Of a DNA stretch of 64,000 nucleotides, positions 42,208 to 52,379 are shown piece by piece (position 1 is the stretch's first letter; the number at the start of each line of letters is the position of its first letter). The stretch lies in the NCBI RefSeq assembly GCF_963931675.1, contig NZ_OZ007039.1:273501-337500 (forward strand), in the 5' to 3' direction. Origin of the DNA: an uncultured Alistipes sp. Lineage in GTDB: Bacteria > Bacteroidota > Bacteroidia > Bacteroidales > Rikenellaceae. Made by a program: the position numbers and the translations under genes. The notes under the pieces were generated by a model. The model had not been told where the DNA came from. It was given only the letters and a program-made list of their open reading frames with translations, and made no database searches.

Positions 42208-42660
42208 ATGGATACCAACCCAAAACTGACAGACATGACCGGAAAGAAGCCCCGAACGCCGAGTTATAAATACTCTTTCCGGCTTAACGAAGAGCAGAAC
42301 ATCCGTTTCAACGAGCTGCTCTGCAAAGCCGGATCGGAGCATAACCGCAGCCGGTTTATCGTAAAACGCATCTTCGGCGAGGAGTTCGTTGTCGTCAGAC
42401 GCGACCCCTCGACGGTGCAATTCGTCACACGGCTGAACGACTTTTATTTCCAATTCCAACGTGTGGCGCAGAATTATAATCAGGTCGTGAAAGCTATCAA
42501 CGCCCACTTTTCCAACGTCGCAATCCCGCATCAGATCGCTGTACTGGAACAGCGAACGAGGGAGTTGAAAGCCCTCAGTATCGAGATTCTCAACCTTGTA
42601 AAAAAGCTGCGCAGTGACTACAATGCTTCTGTCCACAACAAACAATATCTCAATAAATGA
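42208..42660 (+). CDS. mobA: MobA-like mobilization protein
   Basis: A 150-residue protein resembling the MobA accessory proteins of Bacteroidetes mobilizable and conjugative transposons, which bind oriT and help the relaxase. The YKYSFRLNEEQNIRFNELL segment fits a ribbon-helix-helix start, followed by a helical region to the C-terminus. I chose the ATG at 42208 (a shorter start at 42235 is possible); the longer upstream frame runs through the repeat region. A relaxase gene (mobB) normally follows but is absent here. Confidence 0.78.
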   Translation: MDTNPKLTDMTGKKPRTPSYKYSFRLNEEQNIRFNELLCKAGSEHNRSRFIVKRIFGEEFVVVRRDPSTVQFVTRLNDFYFQFQRVAQNYNQVVKAINAHFSNVAIPHQIAVLEQRTRELKALSIEILNLVKKLRSDYNASVHNKQYLNK

Positions 42661-42851
42661 AAACATCTGTGTGACAATGCAAAACAGGGATACTAGCCAT
42701 TTTTATCCGGTTTTCCCTTTCCCTGAATACAAATGCAAGATTATCGATTTATATTACTTTAGTTAACAGGGAAGAAAAAATATGCTATTTTTTATCAGTA
42801 CTTTTTTCACACTTCGCTGTCCTTATGATAAACCACCTAAAAACCATAAAA

Positions 42852-43649
42852 ATGAACGGAACTATACGCACATTTCTTCTGATGCTCCTCTTGAGCACAA
42901 TAATGCCCGCCATAGGCCAGACGGCCGGCAAAGGTGTACAAACCAAGGTCATCTCCCACCGTGGCTACTGGAAAACCGAAGGATCGGCCCAGAACTCGGT
43001 GACCTCCTTCCTGAAAGCCGACTCCATCGGCAGTTACGGTTCCGAACTCGACGTGTGGCTGACGGCCGACAGCGTCCTTATCGCCAATCACGACCGGGTA
43101 TTCAAGGGTCTTGCCATGGAAACCTCCCTCTCGGGAGATATTCTTGCGACCAGACTCAGTAACGGAGAGTATGTTCCCTCTTTCGAAGCCATACTCGGCG
43201 CCATGCGGAAAACATCGGCAACCCGGCTGATTCTGGAGATCAAGAACCTCAAAGACAAGTCGAAATACCCTTACGAAGTAGGGCTCGTCGCAAGGCTGCT
43301 CGAAAAATACGGTGTCGCCGACCGCACCGAGATCATCGTCTTCGCCCACGAACTGGGAGCGGAGTGCATCCGGCAGATGCCCGGAACGCGGGTCTTCCAC
43401 CTCAACGGCGACCTCACCCCGACCGAACTCAAAGAGCGGGGATATGCCGGAATGGATTACCGCAACACTATCCTAAAAGCCAACGAACACTGGGTCGCCG
43501 AAGCACACGCCCTCGGGTTGGAAGTAAATGTCTGGACGGTGAACACACGGGAAGAGATGGAGTATTTCCTCAATCTGGGCGTCGATTACATCACGACGGA
43601 TGAACCCGAACTGCTTCAGGCGTTGATCCGGGAACGCAGCGGGAAATAG
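42852..43649 (+). CDS. Glycerophosphodiester phosphodiesterase-family protein, secreted
   Basis: An exported GDPD-fold hydrolase of 265 residues from the ATG at 42852; an upstream ATG at 42825 adds nine residues before the signal peptide. The hydrophobic signal ends near MPAIGQ-T. Catalytic GDPD signature elements are HRG (VISHRGYW), ELDV and NHD (IANHDRV). Enzymes of this family cleave glycerophosphodiesters, and GlpQ-type members also attack poly(glycerol phosphate) teichoic acid. It is the first gene of the phosphodiester locus. Confidence 0.9.
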   Translation: MNGTIRTFLLMLLLSTIMPAIGQTAGKGVQTKVISHRGYWKTEGSAQNSVTSFLKADSIGSYGSELDVWLTADSVLIANHDRVFKGLAMETSLSGDILATRLSNGEYVPSFEAILGAMRKTSATRLILEIKNLKDKSKYPYEVGLVARLLEKYGVADRTEIIVFAHELGAECIRQMPGTRVFHLNGDLTPTELKERGYAGMDYRNTILKANEHWVAEAHALGLEVNVWTVNTREEMEYFLNLGVDYITTDEPELLQALIRERSGK

Positions 43650-43675
43650 CGGAAAATTTTTCAAAAAACAATTTT

Positions 43676-43702
43676 TCCCGGGAAATAAGTACTTTCCCGG
43701 GA
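43676..43702. promoter_or_regulatory. Palindrome between the GDPD and EEP genes
   Basis: TCCCGGGAAA (43676-43685) and TTTCCCGGGA (43693-43702) form a perfect 10-bp stem around a 7-nt centre. It sits 43 bp before the EEP gene. It may be a terminator of the GDPD gene or an operator; there is no downstream T-run. Confidence 0.45.
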
Positions 43703-43744
43703 GATGATTGTTCTTTATTACAGACAACCCAGACCACCGACCCC

Positions 43745-44638
43745 ATGAAAACCATCCAAAAACTCACTGCGGCGATCCTCCTTACGGCATCGTGCGCAGG
43801 CATGTCCGTCTCCTGCGTCCCGCGGAGCGAAACGAAAAACTTGAAAATAATCTGTTACAACATCCTTTACGGGATGCGGAGGGATACGACCCAGGGAAAA
43901 CGCCTGTTCGCGGAATGGGTTCGGCAACAGAATCCGGACATCCTGGCCCTGCAGGAAGTCAACGATTTCACGCAGTTCACGCTTGAAACGCTCGCCGCCG
44001 AATACGGCCACGACTACGCCGTCATCAGCAAGGATCCGAAACTCATTCCGGGTTCGGTCGGATCGAGGACTAAATTCCCGGTGTCGATCTCCTCCAAAAC
44101 GCCTGTCGTTAACGTGGACAAGGTTCTGGATAATATGTGGCATGGCTTCATCAAATGCAAGGTCGAAGGATACAACGTTATCGTCCTGCACCTGAACCCT
44201 CACCTGTACGAAGCCCGCCGCCGGGAGATCCGAACCGTTCTCGAAACGGTAAAACAGAGCGGTCCGTTCGAGAAATGGATCATCATGGGCGACTTCAACA
44301 CGGTTTCGCCCCTCGACAGCGCGGTCTATGCCGACGGCAAATACCTGCAACGGAAAAAGGAGCAGGAGAAAGTGCACACCCGCAACAACAACCTCCCGGA
44401 CGGACAACTCGACTTCGCCGTCAGCCAGGCGATCCTCGACTTCGGGTTCGTGGACGCCGGGTGGGCGGACAGGGAGAACTACCGGAAAGACGGCTTCACA
44501 CGCCGCATCGACTTTATCTACGTCTCCCCCGACCTCCGGGACCGGATCGTGAGCTGCCGGTATATCACCGACGACTTCACGGCCGCCTATTCCGACCACA
44601 TCCCGGTGGAACTGGTTCTGAAGCACGATTCCGAATGA
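43745..44638 (+). CDS. Endonuclease/exonuclease/phosphatase (EEP) family phosphoesterase, exported
   Basis: A 297-residue protein with an N-terminal signal (a Cys occurs in the MSVSC context near residue 24, so it may be a lipoprotein). EEP landmarks are all present: ICYNILYG, LALQEV with the metal-binding Glu, VLHLNPH, GDFNTVS and the terminal YSDHIPVE. The fold hydrolyses phosphoesters in substrates as different as DNA, inositol phosphates and sphingomyelin. Export and the neighbours favour a small-molecule or polymer phosphodiester. Confidence 0.88.
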   Translation: MKTIQKLTAAILLTASCAGMSVSCVPRSETKNLKIICYNILYGMRRDTTQGKRLFAEWVRQQNPDILALQEVNDFTQFTLETLAAEYGHDYAVISKDPKLIPGSVGSRTKFPVSISSKTPVVNVDKVLDNMWHGFIKCKVEGYNVIVLHLNPHLYEARRREIRTVLETVKQSGPFEKWIIMGDFNTVSPLDSAVYADGKYLQRKKEQEKVHTRNNNLPDGQLDFAVSQAILDFGFVDAGWADRENYRKDGFTRRIDFIYVSPDLRDRIVSCRYITDDFTAAYSDHIPVELVLKHDSE

Positions 44639-44666
44639 TCCCTTTTCCATATCCGTAAAATTTTCG

Positions 44667-44674
44667 TATTTTTG
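44667..44674 (+). promoter_or_regulatory. Likely -7 promoter element of the ECF sigma gene
   Basis: TATTTTTG matches TAnnTTTG and lies 31 bp before the sigma-factor ATG, in an AT-rich gap after the EEP gene. Confidence 0.45.
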
Positions 44675-44705
44675 GATAAATCCGACAACCCAATAGCGTG
44701 TCCCG

Positions 44706-45302
44706 ATGTACCAGAAGGAGATAATCGTACAGGATTCTTTGTGGCAATCGTTCGTCAACGGAAGCCGGGAGGCCTATGCCCGGCTCTATGAACTCTATGT
44801 CCGGCCGATGTACCTCTACGGACTGCACTTCTGCGACGACAGGCAGATCATCGAGGATGCCATCCACGACATATTCGTCCGCATCTACGTCAACCGGGAA
44901 CGGCTGCCGGAGCTGAAGAACGTGAAACTCTACCTGCTCATCTCGCTCAAAAACACCCTGCTCAACCATGCCAACAGCAAGAGTTTCCGGTTCCGGATGG
45001 ACATCTCGACCTGCCGCCAGCTCCACGACCAGACGGATCTGGAAGAGACGATCGTCAGGAAGGAGGAGAACGACCGTTCCAAACAGCTCGTCGCCGAAAT
45101 GGAGAAGAACCTCTCGGCGCGCCAGAAGCAGGCGGTCTATTACCGGTTCGTCGAGCAGTTGCACTACAACGAGATCGGTGCGATGATGGAGATCAACAGC
45201 CAGTCGGCCAAAAACCTGGTCCATTCGTCGATCAAAAAAATCCGCGAGATCTATCCCCACCTCTCCGGGGCTTTCCTGCTGCTGCTTTTCAACTCCCTGT
45301 AA
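44706..45302 (+). CDS. ECF-type RNA polymerase sigma factor
   Basis: A 198-residue sigma-70 family factor of the Bacteroidetes SusC-linked type. Region 2 covers about residues 18-85 (YELYVRPMYLYGL, AIHDIFVRIY) and region 4 about 130-180 (LSARQKQAVYYRFVEQLHYNEIG, INSQSAKNLVHSSIKKIRE). It precedes fecR and susC, the standard arrangement for a trans-envelope switch in which the loaded receptor releases the sigma factor. Confidence 0.93.
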   Translation: MYQKEIIVQDSLWQSFVNGSREAYARLYELYVRPMYLYGLHFCDDRQIIEDAIHDIFVRIYVNRERLPELKNVKLYLLISLKNTLLNHANSKSFRFRMDISTCRQLHDQTDLEETIVRKEENDRSKQLVAEMEKNLSARQKQAVYYRFVEQLHYNEIGAMMEINSQSAKNLVHSSIKKIREIYPHLSGAFLLLLFNSL

Positions 45303-45372
45303 ACGTTCTCGCCGGCAAAAAGAGTACTTTTCCGGTTCCACTCTGTCCTTATACCAGAAGCAACGACAACGC

Positions 45373-46572
45373 ATGAAAAGAGATTACACCCATATCAGCA
45401 CGGAGGAACTGCTCCAAGACGATTTTTTCATCTCGTCCATCATCAATCCCACGGAGGAGACACAAATATTCTGGGAGTGCCGGCTGGCCGACGGGAATAT
45501 CGACCCGGAGATTTTCTGCGAAGCCCGCAATATCCTGCTCTCCCTGAACAGGCCGCCTCACCGGGCCGACGTTCCCGAAGAACGTATCGAAAAATTGTGG
45601 AAACGCATCGAAGGTTCGGTGCACGGCCTGCGACCCGCACGGCGCCGCAGACCGGCAGCGAAGAGATGGATGTGGCCGGCCGCGCTGGTGGCATCGGCGG
45701 CATGTATCGCCGTCGCCATCGTACTGCGCCCCCTGACACCGGGCGGCGGAATGACGACCATAAACGGCACCGACATCCGCAGCCTGGCCCACACGGAGGA
45801 TACGGACCACATCAAACTGGTCCTGGGCAATAAGGTGGTCGAGATGCCGGGGGACGAAGCGCACGTGGATTACAGCCAGGAGGGCCTGACAGTCAACGAA
45901 CAGGAGATCGCCGAACAGGAGAGGGAGCAGGGAAAGCTCAACCTGCTGGCCGTGCCCTACGGCAAACGCTCGACGCTGATCCTCGCCGACAGCAGCCGGC
46001 TGTGGATAAATGCCGGAACGAAAGTGATCTACCCTGAAAAGTTCGCTGGCGACCGGAGGGAAATCTACGTCGACGGAGAGGTGTACGGAGAAATCGCCCA
46101 TAACCCGGCATGGCCGTTCGTGATCAAGACCAAACGCGCCGGCATCGAGGTTCTGGGAACGACCCTCAACGTCAACGCCTATGAAAAGGAGGAGGAACTG
46201 TCGGTGGTGCTGGTTGGCGGAAAGGTTGCTGTGACCAACGCCAAAGGCCGCAAATCGGAACTCGCCCCGAACCAGATGTATTTCTCGTCCGGGGAACACG
46301 ACTACATCACGGCGGTCGACGTGGAGGAGTACGTCTCCTGGAAGGACGGCAACTACAAGTTCCGCAACGAAAAGATCGCCACCATCGTCAAACGGCTCTC
46401 CAAATACTACAACATCAACATCGTGGCCGATCCCTCGACGTCGGGGCTCACCTGCTCCGGAGAACTCATCCTCAAAGACGAACTCATCCGCGTACTCGAT
46501 GTAATCTGTAACACCGCCCAAATTCAGTACACGTGGGACAGCGAAAAACGCACCTATATGCTGCACCGATAA
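45373..46572 (+). CDS. FecR-family anti-sigma factor
   Basis: A 399-residue inner-membrane regulator. A cytoplasmic N-terminal part, a single membrane helix (about residues 98-118, MWPAALVASAACIAVAIVL), a periplasmic FecR domain with YGKRSTLILADSSRLWINAGT and VYGEIAHNPAWPFVIKT, and a C-terminal domain ending in a secretin-like NIVADPSTSGLTCSG segment. It is expected to bind the STN domain of the adjacent SusC receptor. Confidence 0.93.
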   Translation: MKRDYTHISTEELLQDDFFISSIINPTEETQIFWECRLADGNIDPEIFCEARNILLSLNRPPHRADVPEERIEKLWKRIEGSVHGLRPARRRRPAAKRWMWPAALVASAACIAVAIVLRPLTPGGGMTTINGTDIRSLAHTEDTDHIKLVLGNKVVEMPGDEAHVDYSQEGLTVNEQEIAEQEREQGKLNLLAVPYGKRSTLILADSSRLWINAGTKVIYPEKFAGDRREIYVDGEVYGEIAHNPAWPFVIKTKRAGIEVLGTTLNVNAYEKEEELSVVLVGGKVAVTNAKGRKSELAPNQMYFSSGEHDYITAVDVEEYVSWKDGNYKFRNEKIATIVKRLSKYYNINIVADPSTSGLTCSGELILKDELIRVLDVICNTAQIQYTWDSEKRTYMLHR

Positions 46573-46624
46573 CCGACCTAAGTCTAACCGAAAAACCTGA
46601 ATTGCCTATGATAATACGATAAAG

Positions 46625-46632
46625 CCCCCCCC
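46625..46632. repeat. C8 homopolymer upstream of susC
   Basis: Eight C followed by seven A in the fecR-susC gap, about 95 bp before the susC ATG. Such a tract can vary in length and would alter promoter spacing if a promoter lies here, which I cannot show. Confidence 0.4.
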
Positions 46633-46725
46633 AAAAAAACAAGGCAGGCGATCCGCTAAAACCTCCTGCCCTGCGTCATTTGACATTACGGTAATAGGTA
46701 AACCATCAAATAACTTTACAAATAT

Positions 46726-49700
46726 ATGAAGAAAAAACCGGACTTTAAAACTTGGGCCGCAAAGATACTCCGGCCCCTTTTGCTGACGCTCCTATGCATT
46801 CCGGCATTTTCGTCGACTGCATCAGCCCAGAGCGAAAGAAAAGTATTTTCCGTTTCGGTCGAAAACAAGTCGATGTCGGAAACGCTCGACGAGATCAGCC
46901 GGATCAGCGGTTACTCGTTCTTTTACTACGACGGGCTGTTCAGTTCGGCCCGCAAAGTGACCCTCAAAACCACCAACCTCACCATCCGCCAGACCCTCGA
47001 CAAACTCTTCGAAGGAAGCGAGAACACCTACGCCATCGACGGACAGCAGGTATTCATCCGCCGGGCCCCGGCAAAAAAGCAGCAGGCCCCCAAATCCGAG
47101 ACCATAACCGGATGGGTGCTGGACAAGAACAACGCCCCCGTTTCGGGAGCCACCGTCATCGTCGCAGGCACGAACAAAGGCGTCACCAGCGGCATCCAGG
47201 GCGGATTCCAGCTGAGCGACATCACGCTTCCCGCGACGCTCAACATCTCGTTCCTCGGCTACGAACCCCGCACGGTGGTCGTCACGCCGCAGAACAAGGA
47301 CCAGTTGACGGTCGTGCTCAACGAAGAGTCCAAACTGGTGGACGATATCGTGGTGGTCGGCTACGGAACCCAGCGCCGCGGTCTGGTATCGAGCGCCATC
47401 AGCAAGATGGTGGTCGACGAGAACAACCAGCGTCAGGTGGCCAGCCCCGGACAGCTGCTCCAAGGCCGTGTGGCCGGCGTTATTTCCACGACGGGATCGG
47501 GAAACCTCGGCTCGGGCGAACGTATGAGCATCCGGGGTATCTCCTCGATCAGCGCGGGCAACGAGCCCCTTTACGTTATCGACGGCATTCCGATCACCAA
47601 CGAAGACGCCAATATCTTCAACTTCGGAGAGACCATGAGTTCCATGGCGACCATCGCCGTCTACGACATCGAGTCAATCGAAGTCCTCAAAGACGCGGCA
47701 TCGGCCGCCATCTACGGATCGCGGGCCTCCAACGGCGTGGTGCTCATCACCACCAAGTCGGGCCGCGAGGGAAAAGCCACGCTTCGGCTCAACTTCCAAG
47801 CGGGCATCTCGCAATTCCCCAACCTCCGGAGGGTGAAGATGGCCAACTCAAAACAGTATATCGAAGCCTATAACGAAGGCGTCGACAACTACAACCGCCA
47901 GTACGGTTATCAAGTCGGGGACGCAGACTACCAAGTCCACATTCAGAACCCCTTCGGCACGATGCCCGACACCGACTGGATGAAGATCGGCACGCAGCTG
48001 GGCCGGAGCTACAACGTCGATGTCTCCGTGTCTGGAGGCAACGCCAAGACCACCTATTACGTGGGCGGAAGCTATAACGACCAGACCGGCGTCATCCGCA
48101 CCAACGCCATGCGCAAGGCGAACCTCAAGGCCAAAGTGACGCAGAAATTCGCCAAATGGCTGGAGGTGGGCGCCAACGTTTCGGGCAATTATATGAAGAA
48201 CGACCAGATTCCCGGCTCCAACATCGGCTCGTCGATCCTGGAACGCCTGATCCACCAGCGCCCTATCGACCATGTCTATACACCGGGGGGGGGTATTACA
48301 CCGGCGGCACTCCCCAACTCACGTTCCACAACCCCGTGCAGATCCTCGACGAGCAGATCGCCTATATCGAGAATTACCGCATCTTGGGCAATTTCTTCGC
48401 CAAGTTCAACTTTTTCGACGACAAACTGCAAATTCAGGCCAACTACAACGCCGACCTGAGCTTCACCTACGACTATACCTACTATAACGAGAACCATCCC
48501 TACGGTACGGGCGTGGGACGTCTGGTGGAGGCTTACCGCCACGTGCCCAACACCACGTTCGAGGTCTACGCCAACTATAACGACAAGTTCGGCGACGTCG
48601 ATTTCAGTGCCATGCTGGGCCACTCCTATCAGGATGTGACCCGCAAGCAGAATTACGTCGACGTGCGCGGATTCCCCTCGCCGTCGTTCAACATCGTCAA
48701 TGCCGCTGCGGAATTCTACAACGTTACCGGAACGCTCAACGAATACGCGATGGAATCCTATTTCGGACGTATCACCGCAGGCTACAAAGACCGCTACATG
48801 CTCACCGCAACATTGCGCACGGACGGTTCGTCGAAATTCGCCCCCGAGAACCGCTGGGGCTGGTTCCCCTCCGTTTCGTTCGGATGGAACCTCGGCAACG
48901 AGCCCTTCATGGAGGACTCGGGCATCGACCTGAAATTCCGCGCCAGCTACGGACGCACCGGCAACCAGGAGGGCATCAGCCCCTGGGCCTATCACGCCAA
49001 GATGTCCGGCGGCAAGAACTACGGAGGACAAAGCGGTATCGCGGTGTCCGACTTCGGGAACCGGAATCTTCGCTGGGAAAAGGCCGACCAGTATGACGTC
49101 GGATTCGACCTGGCCTTCCTGAAAGGCAAGGTCAACATGATCTTCGACATCTACCAGAAAAACACATTCGACCTGCTTTACAACAAGCCGGTGGCCGCCC
49201 ATACGGGAACGACTTCGACCCTCTCGAATATCGGATCGATCCGCAACCGGGGCGTAGAATTCACCCTCAACACCCACTTCAACTTCGGCAAGCACTTCTC
49301 TTGGCTCTCGCAGTTCAACATCTCACACAACAAGAACATCATCAAGTCGCTCACGGGCGAGGACATCATCGCCTCCAACCGCATCCTCCGTGCAGGCGAG
49401 GAGGTGGGTTCATGGTACGTGTTCGAGCAACTCGGCATCTACCAGTACGACGGAGAGGTTCCCGATCCGCAGTATGCCGACGGAATCCGGGCCGGCGACG
49501 TCAAATGGAGGGATGTCAACAACGACGGACAAATCACCGATGAAGATCGCGTAATCCAAGGCTCTTCGAACCCCAAGTTCTTCGGCGGATGGAACAATAC
49601 ATTCAAGTGGAAGGGTCTGCGCCTTGACGTCTTTTTCACTTACCAATACGGCAACAAGGTGCTGGCTGAATGGATGATCAACGCCGCACGTCTCAGTCAC

Positions 49701-50072
49701 ACGTCGAACGTACTGGCGTCTCAGGTCGAAAACCGGTGGACGGGCCCGGGCAGCACCAACGAATACCCGCGCGCCATCTTCAACCGGGCGACCCCCAACG
49801 TGCGCAACTCATCGCGTATCCTGCACGACGGCTCTTTCATTCGGCTCCGCAGCCTCGTCCTGGGATACGAATTCCCGGCGGCAATCACGTCGAAGCTCCG
49901 CATGAAAGGACTCCGCATCTACTTTCAGGGCGACAACCTGTTCCTCATCTCGAAATATCCCGGCTGGGATCCGGATGTCAGCAAGGATCTCAATCCGTTG
50001 TATTACGGCGTCGACCGGCTTACCGTACCCCAGCCGCGTATGTTCACTTTCGGTATCAACATAACCATCTAA
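46726..50072 (+). pseudogene. SusC/RagA TonB-dependent receptor with STN domain, frameshifted
   Basis: An outer-membrane transporter of about 1115 residues in two frames. The first frame (46726 to past 48285) has a signal peptide, an STN domain (about residues 45-110) that signals to FecR, a carboxypeptidase-like domain (from about 127) and the TonB plug with the SusC signature YVIDGIPI. The second frame, ending at 50072, holds the rest of the beta barrel and ends in FTFGINITI. Homology passes from one frame to the other at a run of nine G (48285-48293); one more G would restore the frame. It may be a real mutation, a phase-variable switch or a sequencing error. Confidence 0.9.
48285..48293 (+). 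repeat. G9 homopolymer at the susC frameshift
   Basis: Nine consecutive G within the receptor gene. Ten G would read TPGGGYYTGG and join the two frames; seven would read TPGGYYTGG. With nine the frame runs on to a stop at 48459. Confidence 0.9.
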
Positions 50073-50088
50073 ACGGAGAGCGAAACCT

Positions 50089-51372
50089 ATGAAAAAGATA
50101 CTATTTCACTTCACACTCGTCGTCCTTGCAGCCGCAGGCTTTTCCTGCGCAGGCGACCTCGACAGATTTTCCCGCTATTCGATCCCGCCGGAAGCCGTCA
50201 CCGAAGCCGACCTCCCGGCCATGCGCATGGGCGTTTACAGCAGTTTCCAGAGCGGCGGACCCGGGGTGCGTTCCTATATCATGTTCGACATCCTCGGCGG
50301 TAACATCCGTGGGAATTCGGGAACTTCGAAAGACCAGATAAATTCGATGCTCTCGTCGCTCAACAGCTACCAGAACACTTCGTGGGCAGGCTATTTCTAC
50401 ATCCTGTACCAGGTCAACAACCTCATCAAAGCCGCGGAAAAATACCCTGGGTCGTCGGAAGCCACGCTGGCACTCGGCGAATCCCACTATTTCAGAGCAT
50501 ACCTCTACTACTGCATGGTAACCCGCTGGGGCGACATGCCCATCCTCCGGGAGAATACGCAGGAGAACGTGCCGCGCGACCCTGCCGAGCAGGTATGGAA
50601 TTTCATCGAGGAAGAGTTGGAGCTGGCACTGGACCTGCTCGGATCGAGCAAAAGCTATTATTACGTGTCACACGACGCAGCCGTCGCGCTCATGGCACGC
50701 GTGAAGCTGAGCCGAGGCAAGAAAACAGAGGCCGCCGAACTGGCCGAAAGCCTGATCGGCAAGTATAAACTCGACGATTTCGAAAAGATCTTCCGCAAGG
50801 CAGCCAACACGGAGATCATCTTCGCCTTCGAGAATCTCTCGGAGGAGTCGGGGCTCAACATCAGCGACCTGTTCTACACCTATGCTCATGAGAACAAAGG
50901 CCAGGGGGTCTACTATCCCACCAAAGACCTGCTGGCGGTCTTCTCGGACGAGGACAAGCGCAAGGAGATCACCTTCACCAGCGTAGCCGGACAGACCCTC
51001 TTCAACAAGTATCCCAGCGGACAGACGGGCAAGGACCCGGTAATCGTCTCGCGTGTCGCCGAGATGTACCTCATCAGCGCCGAAGCTCAGGGACGCCCCA
51101 ACGGACTGGCGCGACTCAACGAGTTGCGCGAAGTCCGTGGACTGACGGCGATCAACCCCGCCCCGACCACGGACAAGGCGTTCATGGACGCCGTGATGGA
51201 CGAGCGCCGCAGGGAACTGGTGACCGAGAATTTCCGCTATTACGATTTGGTTCGTACCGGCCGCGCCGTGGAGGAACTGGGCATCCAGTCTCATCAGGTA
51301 CTATTCCCGATACCTGGCCAGCAACGCCTGCTCAACCCGCTGCTGGGACAAAATCCCGGATACGGGGACTGA
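50089..51372 (+). CDS. SusD/RagB-family surface glycan-binding lipoprotein
   Basis: The lid partner of SusC, 427 residues, with lipobox AAGFSC (Cys20). The alpha-helical TPR core is recognisable in YILYQVNNLIKAAEKYPG, ALGESHYFRAYLYYCMVTRWGDMP and the late ISAEAQGRPNGLARLNELREVRG. It is shorter than most SusD proteins (about 500-600). It follows susC by 16 bp and is intact, so the pair was probably functional recently or is so in a length variant. Confidence 0.93.
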   Translation: MKKILFHFTLVVLAAAGFSCAGDLDRFSRYSIPPEAVTEADLPAMRMGVYSSFQSGGPGVRSYIMFDILGGNIRGNSGTSKDQINSMLSSLNSYQNTSWAGYFYILYQVNNLIKAAEKYPGSSEATLALGESHYFRAYLYYCMVTRWGDMPILRENTQENVPRDPAEQVWNFIEEELELALDLLGSSKSYYYVSHDAAVALMARVKLSRGKKTEAAELAESLIGKYKLDDFEKIFRKAANTEIIFAFENLSEESGLNISDLFYTYAHENKGQGVYYPTKDLLAVFSDEDKRKEITFTSVAGQTLFNKYPSGQTGKDPVIVSRVAEMYLISAEAQGRPNGLARLNELREVRGLTAINPAPTTDKAFMDAVMDERRRELVTENFRYYDLVRTGRAVEELGIQSHQVLFPIPGQQRLLNPLLGQNPGYGD

Positions 51373-51414
51373 TTATGCAGCCGAAAACCAAGTCTTATTG
51401 TAAAAAAGACCGTT

Positions 51415-52374
51415 ATGAAAACCAACAATAAAATATTCTTGAAAATCCGACTGTTGTTTTGCCTTTTTGCATTGTCCACAACTCTTTGGTCGTGCAACGA
51501 TACTCCTGATTACAATGATGCGTACGACAATACAACCGCCACAACGGCTGTTGCCCAAAAACTCGTCGCGGGCACGGGGCTGATCGGCCATATGATCGAT
51601 GACCGCACCTGGACCGTTACCGACGGTGTGGAAGCCACCGAAATTGCATACGTCTCGTACGAAGGTTACACGACAAAGATGTTCGTCGTCGAGGTGGACC
51701 TCTCTAATCCCGCCATTTCCATCGCGGCGTCGCTGCCCGACAACGGCACGACGTTCAAGATGCAGTCCATGACACGGCAGGCCCTTGCAGCCGATGCCGC
51801 CGGCAACAAGGTCTGGGCAGGTTTCAACGCTGACTTCTTCAATATGACGACTGGCGTACCCCGCGGTCCCGTACACCGGAACGGCGTCATGCTGAAAAAC
51901 ACCTTCGACAGCGGCGAACGCAGCGTGTTCTACATCACCCGGGACAAAAAAGCCGCCGTGGCGCACCGCGACGACTATCCTGCGGTCAATGCCAGCGGCG
52001 TGATCCAGGAGGCCGTGAGCGGCGGCGTGATGCTCATGACGGAGGGTGAACTCGTGACGCAAGAGGAGGAAGGTCTCGAACCGCGCACGGCGGTAGGCGT
52101 GTCGGAAGACGGAAAAACGGTTTGGTCCCTCGTCGTCGACGGCCGGAATTGGAGTTATTCCAACGGTATGCGCTATCAGGAACTGGGGCTCTGTTTCCAA
52201 AGCATCGGAGCGCACGATGCAATCAACCTCGATGGAGGAGGCTCCACGACATTCCTCGTCCGCACTACGCCGGAATTCACCGACGACCGTTTCAAGGTCT
52301 GCAACTGGCCCTGTGACAACGGCGGCCAGGAGCGGGCCGTAGGCGACGGGCTCCTGATTATTTCCAACCAATAA
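51415..52374 (+). CDS. Phosphodiester glycosidase (NAGPA/DUF2233) lipoprotein
   Basis: A 319-residue lipoprotein (lipobox TTLWSC, about Cys27). The NAGPA domain shows GFNADFFNMTTGVPRG and the family signature NLDGGGSTTFLVR. The human family member removes GlcNAc from a GlcNAc-phospho-mannose phosphodiester. This suggests action on a sugar-1-phosphodiester, but bacterial substrates are mostly unknown. It follows susD by 42 bp. A second family member lies at 55389-56315. Confidence 0.9.
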   Translation: MKTNNKIFLKIRLLFCLFALSTTLWSCNDTPDYNDAYDNTTATTAVAQKLVAGTGLIGHMIDDRTWTVTDGVEATEIAYVSYEGYTTKMFVVEVDLSNPAISIAASLPDNGTTFKMQSMTRQALAADAAGNKVWAGFNADFFNMTTGVPRGPVHRNGVMLKNTFDSGERSVFYITRDKKAAVAHRDDYPAVNASGVIQEAVSGGVMLMTEGELVTQEEEGLEPRTAVGVSEDGKTVWSLVVDGRNWSYSNGMRYQELGLCFQSIGAHDAINLDGGGSTTFLVRTTPEFTDDRFKVCNWPCDNGGQERAVGDGLLIISNQ

Positions 52375-52379
52375 ATCCG

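Noticed and set aside
41771..42229. A 152-codon forward frame across the repeat and possible oriT region
   Set aside because: Part of it repeats another spurious frame only because the DNA is duplicated, and it has no recognisable protein features.
39383..42683. TTTGCATT near both sides of the integrase module as attachment sites
   Set aside because: The copies are only about eight bases, AT-rich and in opposite orientation, so chance is likely.
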